This document shows positions 31,062 to 39,188 of a stretch of DNA of 64,000 nucleotides, piece after piece. The notes under the pieces were generated by a model that worked only from the letters and a program-made list of their open reading frames with translations, had not been told where the DNA came from and did no database searches. The stretch is from JAGORM01 sp964406795 (GTDB lineage: Bacteria; Patescibacteriota; Microgenomatia; Levybacterales; GWA1-39-11), in assembly GCA_964406795.1 (NCBI GenBank), contig CAYOTA010000008.1, positions 1 through 64,000 on the forward strand, given 5' to 3'. Within the stretch, counting starts at the first letter, position 1. Every line of letters begins with the position of its first letter. A program made the translations under genes and the position numbers.

Positions 31062-31787
31062 ATGTCAGGTCATTCAAAGTGGTCAACAATTAAAAGGCAA
31101 AAAGGCGCAAATGATGTTAAGAGAGGTGCGCAGTTCACCAAACTTGCAAACTCTATAGTGTTATCAGTCCGCCAAGGTGGCGGAATCTCTGATCCCGAAA
31201 GTAATTTCAAATTGAGGTTAGCAATAGACAAGGCACGTTCTTTTAATATGCCAAAAGATAATATAGAACGAGCTATAAGCAAAGGAAAAGGTGAAGGAGG
31301 AAGTGGAGAGCTGCATGAAATGGTATATGAGGGATTTGCACCTGGTGGGGCGGCTATAATGATAGAGGCTGTTACAGACAATAAACAACGTACTGTTTCA
31401 GAAGTAAAAAATGTTTTAGAAAAAAATGGCGGAACCATGGGAAATCAAGGATCAGTGTCATACTTATTTAATAGAATTGGTGAAATTTTTGTACCAACTC
31501 ACGAAAAAACTCCGGATGAACTTTTTGAATTAGCAGTTGAATTAGGAAGCAATGATTATAGTGACGAAAACGGTGACGTTATTTTTTACGTAGATCCAAA
31601 TTCCTTGTATGCATCTAAAAAATCACTTGAAGGAAAAGGCTTGAAGGTGGAAGGTGCAGAATTGGTATTTAAGCCTTTGGTGTCTGTAGATTCTGACGCT
31701 GAGGGAAAGGAAAAGCTAGCGCATCTAGTGGAAAAGCTTGAGGATTTAGGAGATGTGCAAACAGTCTCAACTAATATTATCCTATAG
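31062..31787 (+). CDS. yebC: YebC/PmpR-family protein
   Basis: 241 residues, the conserved YebC fold in full: MSGHSKWSTIKRQKGANDVK at the start, the nucleic-acid-binding helical region KARSFNMPKDNIERAISKGK, and EGFAPGGAAIMIEAVTDNKQ with RTVSEVKNVLEKNGGTMGNQ. Family members regulate quorum or virulence genes by binding DNA and, in recent work, help ribosomes at difficult proline motifs. It lies directly upstream of ruvC (44 nt), the widespread yebC-ruvC order. Confident on family; role in this organism unknown. Confidence 0.96.
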   Translation: MSGHSKWSTIKRQKGANDVKRGAQFTKLANSIVLSVRQGGGISDPESNFKLRLAIDKARSFNMPKDNIERAISKGKGEGGSGELHEMVYEGFAPGGAAIMIEAVTDNKQRTVSEVKNVLEKNGGTMGNQGSVSYLFNRIGEIFVPTHEKTPDELFELAVELGSNDYSDENGDVIFYVDPNSLYASKKSLEGKGLKVEGAELVFKPLVSVDSDAEGKEKLAHLVEKLEDLGDVQTVSTNIIL

Positions 31788-31831
31788 TATATTATTGTAT
31801 GATGCTATAGATTGCTTCTAAAAATAAAAAT

Positions 31832-32461
31832 ATGTATATTCTAGGAATTGATCCAGGAACAGGTAGAACAGGGTGGGGTGTTATAAAAGTAGAAGAGGGT
31901 AATAAAATTACATATGTAGCGCACGGTTGTATAGTGACCACATTGGAGGATCTCATGCATGATAGACTCAAAATTCTTCACGAAAAACTTCATGAAATAA
32001 TAGAACGGTATAAACCTGACTCAATGATAGTAGAGCATATATTTTTTGGGATGAATTCGCGCACGGCAATTTCTGTAAGCCAGGCAAGAGGGGTTATATT
32101 GCTGACCTGTTCAATGCATAAATTAGCATTGCATGAATACACTGGAATAGCTGTTAAAAAGCTCATATCTGGAAGCGGAAAAGCAGAGAAAAAAGAAATG
32201 CAGCGAGTAGTGCGGGTATTACTTAACTTAACAGATGAGACTTTGGCATTTTCAGCCAAAGATAAGGCATTTGATGATTCTGCAGATGCATTGGCAATTG
32301 CCATTCATCATGCATGGAAAAGTGTAAACTACGAACCTGAAGAAAGAATAGAGCAGAGAAGACTGGAAGAAGAAGCAAAGCTTACAGTAAAAAAAGAAAA
32401 GGTGCAGGCAAGAAAAGATAGGACTGACGCAAAAAAAGCACTTAAAAAGAAAAAGTCATGA
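31832..32461 (+). CDS. ruvC: Holliday junction resolvase RuvC
   Basis: Homodimeric nuclease resolving four-way junctions. The acidic catalytic set is visible: Asp7 in GIDPGTGRTGWGVI, Glu (about 69) in VEHIFFGMN, and the C-terminal pair in AFDDSADALAIAIHH. The core is ~165 residues; a lysine/glutamate-rich tail of ~40 residues (ERIEQRRLEEEAKLTVKKEK and onward) is added. The stop overlaps the next start by ATGA. It is grouped with yebC; ruvA/ruvB are not in this window. Confident. Confidence 0.96.
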   Translation: MYILGIDPGTGRTGWGVIKVEEGNKITYVAHGCIVTTLEDLMHDRLKILHEKLHEIIERYKPDSMIVEHIFFGMNSRTAISVSQARGVILLTCSMHKLALHEYTGIAVKKLISGSGKAEKKEMQRVVRVLLNLTDETLAFSAKDKAFDDSADALAIAIHHAWKSVNYEPEERIEQRRLEEEAKLTVKKEKVQARKDRTDAKKALKKKKS

Positions 32462-33291
32462 AGCTTACAATACCACGTTTTAAAATACAATTAAAAAAAA
32501 TACCATTTCTTAAATTAAGCAAACGAGGGAGGTTTGTTTTTTCAGTTGTAACATTATCTGCGGCATTGTTTTTTTCTGAATTTACTACAGGTGGTGTAGT
32601 AGTGTCACTTGGATTTCTCCTATCATTTTTAACAATTTTTTTCCTCTATCTTATTTTAAAAGATGACATTTCTAAAAAGTCGCATTTCTTACCAATTCTT
32701 ATTTTGCCGTTCTTTTTTACGCTTTCATTTAGTCTTTTTTACTCCCTTATTCCGGCTCGTTTATTAACGCGGGTATTATTAACTGGCGTATATGCATTTG
32801 GTGCTTACTCATTATTTTTGACAGAAAACATTTTTGCTATTTCCTCGCTTAGGACTATTAACTTATTGAGAAGTGCCCGTATTGTGTCTTTTGTTATAAC
32901 CATTTTTGTACTTTTCTTTCTTTTTAACATAATCTTTTCTTTGCGTTTGCCGCTATATATAACACCTTTTTTGGTTGCTATTATCTCGTTTCTTATGTCA
33001 GCACAATTCCTTTGGTCATATTCTGAAAATAGAGAAGGCGGGGGGCGCGAAGTATATACGTTTTCAGCAGGCATATCACTTATGATGGGGCAGTTAGCTT
33101 TTATTTTGGCATTGTGGCCTGTAACAGCTGCAATTTACGCAATCTTTTTAACAGGCATGTTTTATACCTATTCAGGCTTATCTAATGCCTGGCTTGAGCG
33201 TAGACTATTTAAAGGTATTTTATGGGAGTATATCTGGGTAGGTGCGCTGTCTATACTTTTTTTACTCGTGTTTTCCCACTGGGGTACGTAA
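32458..33291 (+). CDS. Multi-pass membrane protein of unknown function
   Basis: 277 residues, about eight predicted membrane helices after a basic amphipathic N-terminus (RFKIQLKKIPFLKLSKRGRF). Loops are short; one cytoplasmic or external loop contains SENREGGGREVYTF. No transport, enzymatic or signal motif is recognised. It overlaps ruvC by ATGA and is therefore translated with it, an arrangement I do not know from other phyla. It is the last gene before a 900-nt gene-poor stretch. Confidence 0.7.
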   Translation: MKLTIPRFKIQLKKIPFLKLSKRGRFVFSVVTLSAALFFSEFTTGGVVVSLGFLLSFLTIFFLYLILKDDISKKSHFLPILILPFFFTLSFSLFYSLIPARLLTRVLLTGVYAFGAYSLFLTENIFAISSLRTINLLRSARIVSFVITIFVLFFLFNIIFSLRLPLYITPFLVAIISFLMSAQFLWSYSENREGGGREVYTFSAGISLMMGQLAFILALWPVTAAIYAIFLTGMFYTYSGLSNAWLERRLFKGILWEYIWVGALSILFLLVFSHWGT

Positions 33292-34186
33292 ATTAATTTC
33301 AAAATATAAACTTTGTAAATTTTTTTATTGATAAACCTTGAAATAGAAGAGGGGGGAAGTATATTTTTGGCCTCAAATGATATAGTTTGATATCCTATAG
33401 TTTTATCCTATAATAGTATTTACTTATTTAGTAATGTGGATATCTTTGAGGCTAGATAGTATGTTTCACCAGCCTCAAATTAGCCTCAAAATAAGCATTT
33501 AGAGTGCCGCGACTTTTCACGCTTCTGTCAGGGTGAGGCCAGCGCCACAGGTATGCATGCGTACCCAAGCCTAAAGTACACAAAAACGAAAAAAACACGA
33601 AACGCTATTTTTTTTAAATACCCTAGTGGTGTAGTATTGAGGCTATTACTACCAAAAAGTGTTAATAAATCAACAAAAAATATACTCAATTTCACCTGTG
33701 CAATTATACTTTTCACGCTTCTAGGTATGCTTTTTTTGTCCCCCCGGAGGAGGGGCTACATGAGGCTGAATTTACATAGATCTCCCTTGGTTAACTTCAT
33801 ACACTGACCTTACAAGCGAATCTACTCCGCAGTGTATTACCCTCGCCTCTAGATAGTACATTTTATTATGTCGTACAATAATACTTTTACGACATGATCC
33901 ACACATGTTGGGAGAGGGGCTCACAGGTTCTTTGTGTGTGTTTTGTGTATCGAATTCAATCCTTATATGTAAGGTCACAATGAATTCATGCCTTATTCTT
34001 CTGTTCCTGCTCTTGTGCCAAAAACGCTGTATTATAGGTTCTTCAGATTTCATGAGTTAAAATGACCGTATTTTTACAAATCCTTATAGTGGCTGCAAAC
34101 TTAGGAGGTATAACCAGTGAACTTAGGTATTAAACGGGCCTAGAATCGCATTGTAGAGGGTCATTTCTGAGGCTAAAAGATGCAGT
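33292..34186. other. Gene-poor accessory stretch with short repeats
   Basis: No confident gene. Short frames at 33553-33807 (+) and 33772-34053 (-) have no family resemblance and poor starts. The stretch contains a 15-bp direct repeat ACTTTTCACGCTTCT (33512-33526 and 33708-33722), several copies of GAGGCTA/TAGCCTC (33448, 33481, 34169), TTATGTCGTACAATAAT (33866-33882) and a promoter-like pair (33387-33414). See also the flanking region at 34652-35003. Confidence 0.6.
33387..33414 (+). promoter_or_regulatory. Promoter-like pair without an evident gene
   Basis: TTGATA (33387-33392), 16-nt spacer, TATAAT (33409-33414). The only downstream frame is 22 codons (ATG at 33434), so it may drive a small RNA or a leader. 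Confidence 0.5.
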
Positions 34187-34651
34187 CTATAAATGGCGGG
34201 TAAATGCTGATGTAATGTCGTTTGCAGCATTCAAATTAGCTCGATTCATGATTATAGGACCACGATTCATAAATGGAAATATTTTCTTTCCGTTTTTATC
34301 AGATATAGATATTTCAGTTCCAATTTCAAAAATAATAATGTTAGTTATAGGAGTAAGATCTGTGGCTGATTCGGAAGGAATAAGTTTATCAAGATCTGTT
34401 GAAATGTATGCCCGCAAGAGATATACCGGGCTTAGTGCGCCGTCCATACCCGGAACGAGTCTTTCACTAAAAGCGAATGGTTTAGTAACGTCATGCGTCA
34501 TGATGCCTACAGCATCTCTAAGCGTGGATATATTGGCTTTGATTTGGTCTTGAAGACGTTTATTTTCAAAGTTTCTTGCAGCCTCAGATCCAGAATTCCA
34601 GCGCCAGAACGTACGCATTAACGGTTCGTTTTCAATATCAGCATTTTTCAT
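34187..34651 (-). CDS. Hypothetical protein beside the recombinase
   Basis: 154 residues from ATG at 34651. No family recognised; charged N-terminal helix (NFENKRLQDQIKANISTLRD), then beta-rich segment with PITNIIIFEIGTEISISDKN and GKKIFPFMNRGPIIMNRANL, no membrane span, no cysteines. The start is well fixed: TTGACA-N17-TATAGT on the minus strand (34686-34658) ends 6 nt before the ATG. This is the only well-supported gene in the repeat patch between ruvC's neighbour and the recombinase, so it may be cargo of a small mobile element. Confidence 0.65.
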   Translation of the reverse strand: MKNADIENEPLMRTFWRWNSGSEAARNFENKRLQDQIKANISTLRDAVGIMTHDVTKPFAFSERLVPGMDGALSPVYLLRAYISTDLDKLIPSESATDLTPITNIIIFEIGTEISISDKNGKKIFPFMNRGPIIMNRANLNAANDITSAFTRHL

Positions 34652-34657
34652 AACTGA

Positions 34658-34686
34658 ACTATAACAAGGCACCATAAGCTTGTCAA
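34658..34686 (-). promoter_or_regulatory. Promoter of the hypothetical gene at 34187-34651
   Basis: Minus strand TTGACA (34686-34681), 17-nt spacer, TATAGT (34663-34658), 6 nt to the ATG. Near consensus. Confidence 0.82.
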
Positions 34687-34720
34687 GTAAAGCTGTATCA
34701 AGTTACTTTACGAATAATGT

Positions 34721-34912
34721 TTATGTCGCACATTGTTAATATCTAGCCTCCCGCGTGAAAAGTTTCTCATTCAAACTATATCATTAGTATTTTATACTTT
34801 TATATTCGTGGCTAATTGAGGTGTAACCTCAATTGAGGCTAGATTCTTATGTATTCTTCTCGTTTATTTCTACCTAGCTTGACATGCGTACTTGTTATGT
34901 CGTACATTATTA
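34721..34912. repeat. Repeat cluster upstream of the recombinase gene
   Basis: Contains TTATGTCGCACATTGTTA (34721-34738) and TTATGTCGTACATTATTA (34895-34912), the inverted copies GCGTGAAAAGT (34753-34763) and TCAAACTATATCATT (34771-34785) of motifs at 33512 and 33376, and the dyad AATTGAGGT-GTA-ACCTCAATT (34814-34834). A promoter TTGACA-N18-TACATT (34879-34908) overlaps the last TTATGTCG copy. Confidence 0.75.
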
Positions 34913-35003
34913 TGACTACTCTGCTCTTATCTGTAACGAGCAAAGTAGGCGGAAGAATAATTAACTACAATTCGCGCATTTCTTTTAAATATAAGTTGAT
35001 TCT

Positions 35004-35945
35004 ATGGAAAATAATTCAAATTTAGAAAAATATATTACTCAGTTTTTAGAATATTTAGAAATTGAAAAAAATTCCAGTAAGTTAACTATCCGCAATTACA
35101 GATTTTACCTAGAGCGTTTTCGTGCCTGGTTTGAGCCTGCTTACCCAGATAAAAATATATCAGATATCACAACGGATGTTATGCGTAAATATCGCATGTA
35201 CCTATCACAGTTAACCGATGAAAAAGGCATGACGCTTATGAAAATTACTCAGTCATATCACATAATTGCGTTGCGTTCTATGCTAAGGTACCTTGTAAGA
35301 CAAGACATGGAGACACTGGCTCCTGAAAAAATTGATTTACCCAAGGCTGAATCACGCTCGTTGCTATTTTTAGAGGAAAACCATTTACGTCAGTTATTTA
35401 ACTCCGTCGACACGTCTACGGAAAAAGGTATGCGGGACCGTGCTATTTTGGAAATGTTATTCTCAACCGGCCTGCGTGTGTCCGAGTTAACTAGACTGAA
35501 TAAAGATCAATTAAATTTTAAAACACGTGAGTTTGGTGTTATAGGAAAAGGAAATAAAGTGAGGATTGTATTTTTATCGGATAACGCTGTCATGTGGCTT
35601 GAAAAATATCTAGATACCAGGCTTGATCCCTATAAGCCACTTTTTATAAGATACGCCAAAGGTACAAGTGCTGAAAATGATGGGGAGAAAATGAGATTAA
35701 CACCCAGATCTGTGGAGCGTATACTTGAGAAATATGTCAGGGCTTCCAGAATTCCTGTAAAAGCCACACCACACACCATGCGCCATTCATTTGCGACAGA
35801 TTTACTTTCAAATGGGGCGGACTTAAGATCTGTTCAGGAAATGCTGGGACACAAAAATATTTCTACAACTCAAATTTATACTCACGTAACCAATCCTCAG
35901 CTAAAAGAGGTCCACCGTAAGTTTCACAAAGGAAACAAAAGGTAA
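35004..35945 (+). CDS. Xer-type tyrosine recombinase
   Basis: 313 residues, two domains: an N-terminal SAM-like DNA-binding domain (FLEYLEIEKNSSKLTIRNYR) and the catalytic domain with Arg in FSTGLRVSELTRL, the Lys hairpin in GKGNKVRIVFL, HTMRHSFATDLL (His-x-x-Arg), LGHKNIS and the nucleophile Tyr in TTQIYTHV. It resembles XerC/XerD rather than phage integrases and may resolve chromosome dimers at dif or act on the adjacent repeats. A TATAAG (34990-34995) lies 8 nt before ATG. Convergent with the trehalase-like gene (6 nt apart). Family certain; the exact Xer role is not. Confidence 0.9.
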   Translation: MENNSNLEKYITQFLEYLEIEKNSSKLTIRNYRFYLERFRAWFEPAYPDKNISDITTDVMRKYRMYLSQLTDEKGMTLMKITQSYHIIALRSMLRYLVRQDMETLAPEKIDLPKAESRSLLFLEENHLRQLFNSVDTSTEKGMRDRAILEMLFSTGLRVSELTRLNKDQLNFKTREFGVIGKGNKVRIVFLSDNAVMWLEKYLDTRLDPYKPLFIRYAKGTSAENDGEKMRLTPRSVERILEKYVRASRIPVKATPHTMRHSFATDLLSNGADLRSVQEMLGHKNISTTQIYTHVTNPQLKEVHRKFHKGNKR

Positions 35946-35951
35946 GATATT

Positions 35952-37313
35952 TTAGTGGATTATTGAGAGTTTGAATGGAGGGAGTTCAGCCTTGGGCTCA
36001 GCATAAATATTGTCTCCTCGTTCCAGCGTATCTAAAATCTGAATATATCTATAAAACGCTGCATTTGTCCAGCCAAATCCTCCCTGGCTTTGGTAATGAA
36101 AGTCAACGCCAATGTCTCCCTTTACCGCGTCAATTTTTTCAAAGAATGTTTTGTGTTCTCTAAATATTTTGGCGTGAGTTTTAATGTACTTTTCCATAAG
36201 CCGTTTAGCATCTTTTACAAATCCGTATTTAAGTAATCCTATTACTGTTAAATATTCCAGAGGCGGCCATGAATTAGGATAATCCCACTGCTTTGGAAGT
36301 AGTATTTCTTCCAGAGCCGGCACATATCTTTCAGGCAGTTTTGAAAGATCAACTTTTGGGGCAAGTGATTCTTTTGTAGTTATAGCAAGTCCATAGGGTG
36401 TTTCAAAATGCTTGAGTTTTTTAACCATACGTTTTGCCTGTTCTTTTGTTGCAATGCCTGCCCATAAAGGAGTAAACCCTGCAAGAGATAAAAATTCACT
36501 ACGTCTTTTATATACGTATCCGTAGTCATAAAAAAATCCGCTTTTTTCATCCCACATAAGCCTATTAATTTCTTTTTTCCGCTCTTCGGCAATACCTTTC
36601 CAGTTTATTTCGTCATTTAGTTCTCCTAGGTGTTGTGCTATCTTTCCAAAGTCACGTTCGTATTTAAACAGTAAAACATTTAGGTCTATCGGTAAAAACT
36701 CATCACATCTGTTATAAAACCTGGAGGTAAAGTCCCATCCTGATTCCAGCTCTGATGAGTGAGCATACCCTATATCTCGGTCACCATACCTGCTAAGCGC
36801 GTGCCCTTTAACTTTGTGATTATACAGTCCTTCATGGTCAAGCCAAATTTTTTCATATTCTTCTTTTGCCGCCATTGTCATGTTTTTTAACCAAGTTTGG
36901 TGCCTTTTTAAATTAAAAAGGAAAACTTTCTTTAGTTTTTTGTGTTTCAGGTAGCGAAAATAATGCCCATTATACGTGTCTAATATCATAGATGTTAAAA
37001 ACGGAGGCTGAGATCTTCCCATGGAAGCTGGAGAATTAAAGTTAGGAATAATTCCATACTTTTTATATGTAAATACAAAATTTTCCACCATGTTTTTTAG
37101 TAGCCACTCACGTTTTGTTCCTATAACACCTCGTAAAATAAAAAAGGAATCCCAATAAAACATGAATTTGAATTTTTTAGCGTTGGGGGTTACATAAGGG
37201 TGAGGAATGGTTATGACATTGTGATTAACAACTCTCTTCTCAGGCTTATGAATCACTTGATCCCAAAACGATTCTATATAGTCTAGGCAATCTTTGTATT
37301 GTTCACTCCACAT
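35952..37313 (-). CDS. GH37 trehalase-like glycoside hydrolase
   Basis: 453 residues, no signal peptide, so cytosolic. GH37 landmarks in order: FKFMFYWDSFFILRG (compare the FxExYxWDxy signature), the ELESGWDFTSRF catalytic acid region (Asp), KQWDYPNSWPPLEYL (compare QWDyPNGWpP), a FFEKIDAVKGDIG element (compare EKYd) and QSQGGFGWTNAAFYRYI (compare GFGWTNGv). The base Glu expected just before GFGW is not clearly conserved: the residues there are HYQSQG, so activity may be altered. If active it would split trehalose into glucose, which the hexokinase at 8005 could phosphorylate. It lies before the SIMPL gene on the minus strand. Confidence 0.8.
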   Translation of the reverse strand: MWSEQYKDCLDYIESFWDQVIHKPEKRVVNHNVITIPHPYVTPNAKKFKFMFYWDSFFILRGVIGTKREWLLKNMVENFVFTYKKYGIIPNFNSPASMGRSQPPFLTSMILDTYNGHYFRYLKHKKLKKVFLFNLKRHQTWLKNMTMAAKEEYEKIWLDHEGLYNHKVKGHALSRYGDRDIGYAHSSELESGWDFTSRFYNRCDEFLPIDLNVLLFKYERDFGKIAQHLGELNDEINWKGIAEERKKEINRLMWDEKSGFFYDYGYVYKRRSEFLSLAGFTPLWAGIATKEQAKRMVKKLKHFETPYGLAITTKESLAPKVDLSKLPERYVPALEEILLPKQWDYPNSWPPLEYLTVIGLLKYGFVKDAKRLMEKYIKTHAKIFREHKTFFEKIDAVKGDIGVDFHYQSQGGFGWTNAAFYRYIQILDTLERGDNIYAEPKAELPPFKLSIIH

Positions 37314-37337
37314 AGTAACGGGGCTGCAAAAGGGATA

Positions 37338-38132
37338 TTAATTTTTGATGTAAAACGTGACTCCCATTCTGGCGGTAATTTCATTTTCACCAGCTTGTAG
37401 GTCGGTTTGGGATTCAGGGGTACTACCCGCTTTCATGTTCATAACAGACGTATCTGATGCGTATGGTTGAGGATATCCGTATGCATCATCCGTATTTCTA
37501 ATGCTCATAATTTTCCCTAATTTAAATCCTGCAGACTTTGCCCAATCTTGTGCTTGCGCGCGTGCTTCTGCTATAGCTTTGTTTTGTGCCTCTAGAACAT
37601 ATTTTTCGCGGTCATCAAATGTATACTCTACTCCGCCTACGTTCATCCCAATTGAAGTTAACGCATCAATCGCTTTATTGAGTATTTCTACTTTTTCAGC
37701 TTTTACAGTAGTAGAAACGTCTGCAATATATCCGTTTTGTTGAGGTGTAGATGGAGGTCTTATCATAAGACTTGTGTCAGTGGTAGATTCATAATTTGGG
37801 TTAACAAAAAAGCCTGTTGTTTTAATGTCAGTTTCTTTAACCCCCAATTTTTTAAGCGCTTCAATTGCTTGTGTTTGTTTGGTGTTAGCTTTAGCGCGTG
37901 CTGCTTCCTGAGTTTCTGCTTTCTCCTGGATATTAAACGTGGTCTGTGCAACATTTGGAACAGCTGTTACTTTGCCTGTTCCTACAGCTTCAAATGAATT
38001 CATGTTTTGATTGGATCCAAGGGAAAAATTAAAGTACGTGAATTTGTTTAAAAGGAATAGAACTGCTACAAATACTAATGCAAAACATGCTGGCTTTAAG
38101 AGGTATTCTTTAAGAAAAGGTTTATCAATCAC
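37338..38132 (-). CDS. SIMPL (DUF541) domain protein, membrane-anchored
   Basis: 264 residues from GTG at 38132. The N-terminus holds one membrane span (PACFALVFVAVLFLLNKFTY); the rest is a SIMPL domain of ~200 residues: FEAVGTGKVTAVPNVAQTTF at its start, then the coiled part EAARAKANTKQTQAIEALKK with ETDIKTTGFFVNPNYE, and AIAEARAQAQDWAKSAGFKL near the end. SIMPL proteins are outward-facing or periplasmic and often linked to stress resistance; no activity is proven. The start is chosen because TTGACA-N18-TATGCT ends 6 nt before this GTG (38168-38139), whereas the longer frame would include the promoter. It is a good example of the leaderless pattern. Confidence 0.85.
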   Translation of the reverse strand: MIDKPFLKEYLLKPACFALVFVAVLFLLNKFTYFNFSLGSNQNMNSFEAVGTGKVTAVPNVAQTTFNIQEKAETQEAARAKANTKQTQAIEALKKLGVKETDIKTTGFFVNPNYESTTDTSLMIRPPSTPQQNGYIADVSTTVKAEKVEILNKAIDALTSIGMNVGGVEYTFDDREKYVLEAQNKAIAEARAQAQDWAKSAGFKLGKIMSIRNTDDAYGYPQPYASDTSVMNMKAGSTPESQTDLQAGENEITARMGVTFYIKN

Positions 38133-38138
38133 ATATAC

Positions 38139-38168
38139 AGCATACAAAAACCTATTGCTTTCTGTCAA
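38139..38168 (-). promoter_or_regulatory. Promoter of the SIMPL gene
   Basis: Minus strand TTGACA (38168-38163), 18-nt spacer, TATGCT (38144-38139); 6 nt to GTG at 38132. Confidence 0.7.
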
Positions 38169-38174
38169 GATGAA

Positions 38175-39188
38175 TTATACGCGTCTGATCTTTTTTCTCA
38201 CTATTTCAATAGTGTAGTTTATGAAATATTTAGGATAGTTTATGACTAAGTCTTGGGCATGGAGATACTCTGCTTCTTCTCCTCCAAAGCCTCTCTTAAA
38301 TACTGAAAGGTTTGCAAATCTGTGTCCAACTGGAGCCACTCCCCAAAAATTATATCTGCTCATTTTTCTTTTTTTGGCCTCTAAAATTGCCTGCCATTGA
38401 ATAAGATATGCGCCTGGATATTCGCGCCCCTCAGTGGTTGACGCTCCATAGTGATACACTGCTTCCTTCCCATAAAATATAATAAATGCCTGAGCCAGCA
38501 GCTTTTTTTCAAAATAGGATGAATATAATACTGCGTTTCCAGAATGAGAAAAGACCTTAAATTGTTCGTTTAAAAACTTAAAAGAAAATGGCACAAACCC
38601 TTGCCGTTTTGATGTCTCTATTTGAAGATCATAAAATTTTTTCATTTCTTTTTCACTTACACCCTCCTCTACTCTCACCCCAAGCTTCATTGCTTTTTTT
38701 ATTTCATACCTTGTTGCTTTTCTCATGTTAGTAAGCAGTTCATCCTCAGACTTTGTTATGTCCAGTTGATTTGTTAATTCTGCATGAAGGTGCATGGGGG
38801 CTTTCTTGAATCCAAGTGTCTTAAAAAGATTTTTTGAAAAATCACTAGATTCTAGTTGTGGTCTTACACGGATAAATGAGCAGTTATTTTCTTTGGCAAT
38901 TTTAACTATCTCTTCCTTAAAATGCCTTACAATTGTTATATTGCTCCAGTTAATAATTGGGCCTGCAGGAACGGTGAGATATGTCCCGCGCTTTGCTTTT
39001 TCCACCACGCAAAGAACTACTCCTTCCAATTTTTCTTTTTGGAAAAACCCAACTCTTATAATTTTGTGTCCTAACTCTGAGTGGAATTCTCCCCAATCCC
39101 AGCTTTGCAAAAAATTTGCCTCATCATGGGTGCTCATGAATTTTTCCCATCCGTTTTTATTTGTAATTATTTTTGTTGTGTATGCCAT
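38175..39188 (-). CDS. FemAB-family aminoacyltransferase
   Basis: 337 residues with tandem GNAT-like folds of FemA/FemX/MurM enzymes, which add amino acids from aminoacyl-tRNA to the peptidoglycan stem. Landmarks: NFLQSWDWGEFHSELGHKII near the start, RKATRYEIKKAMKLGVRVEE (compare lrxxtRrnirkaxkxGl) in the middle, AQAFIIFYGKEAVYHYGAST and YPGAYLIQWQAILEAKKRKM with YNFWGVAP at the end (compare yxlxGix). It builds interpeptide bridges or related wall modifications. It overlaps the upstream DegT gene by 22 nt and closes a cluster that begins with folD and a MurF-like ligase. Confident on family. Confidence 0.92.
   Translation of the reverse strand: MAYTTKIITNKNGWEKFMSTHDEANFLQSWDWGEFHSELGHKIIRVGFFQKEKLEGVVLCVVEKAKRGTYLTVPAGPIINWSNITIVRHFKEEIVKIAKENNCSFIRVRPQLESSDFSKNLFKTLGFKKAPMHLHAELTNQLDITKSEDELLTNMRKATRYEIKKAMKLGVRVEEGVSEKEMKKFYDLQIETSKRQGFVPFSFKFLNEQFKVFSHSGNAVLYSSYFEKKLLAQAFIIFYGKEAVYHYGASTTEGREYPGAYLIQWQAILEAKKRKMSRYNFWGVAPVGHRFANLSVFKRGFGGEEAEYLHAQDLVINYPKYFINYTIEIVRKKIRRV

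Noticed and set aside
33292..34186. Short open frames at 33553-33807 and 33772-34053 as genes
   Set aside because: No family resemblance, no promoter or ribosome-binding site of the local type, and they overlap repeats; better treated as non-coding until shown otherwise.
34867..34920. dif site for the adjacent Xer recombinase
   Set aside because: TTATGTCGTAC resembles one half-site, but no paired 11-bp arm with a 6-bp spacer matching known dif was found, so it is reported only as a repeat.
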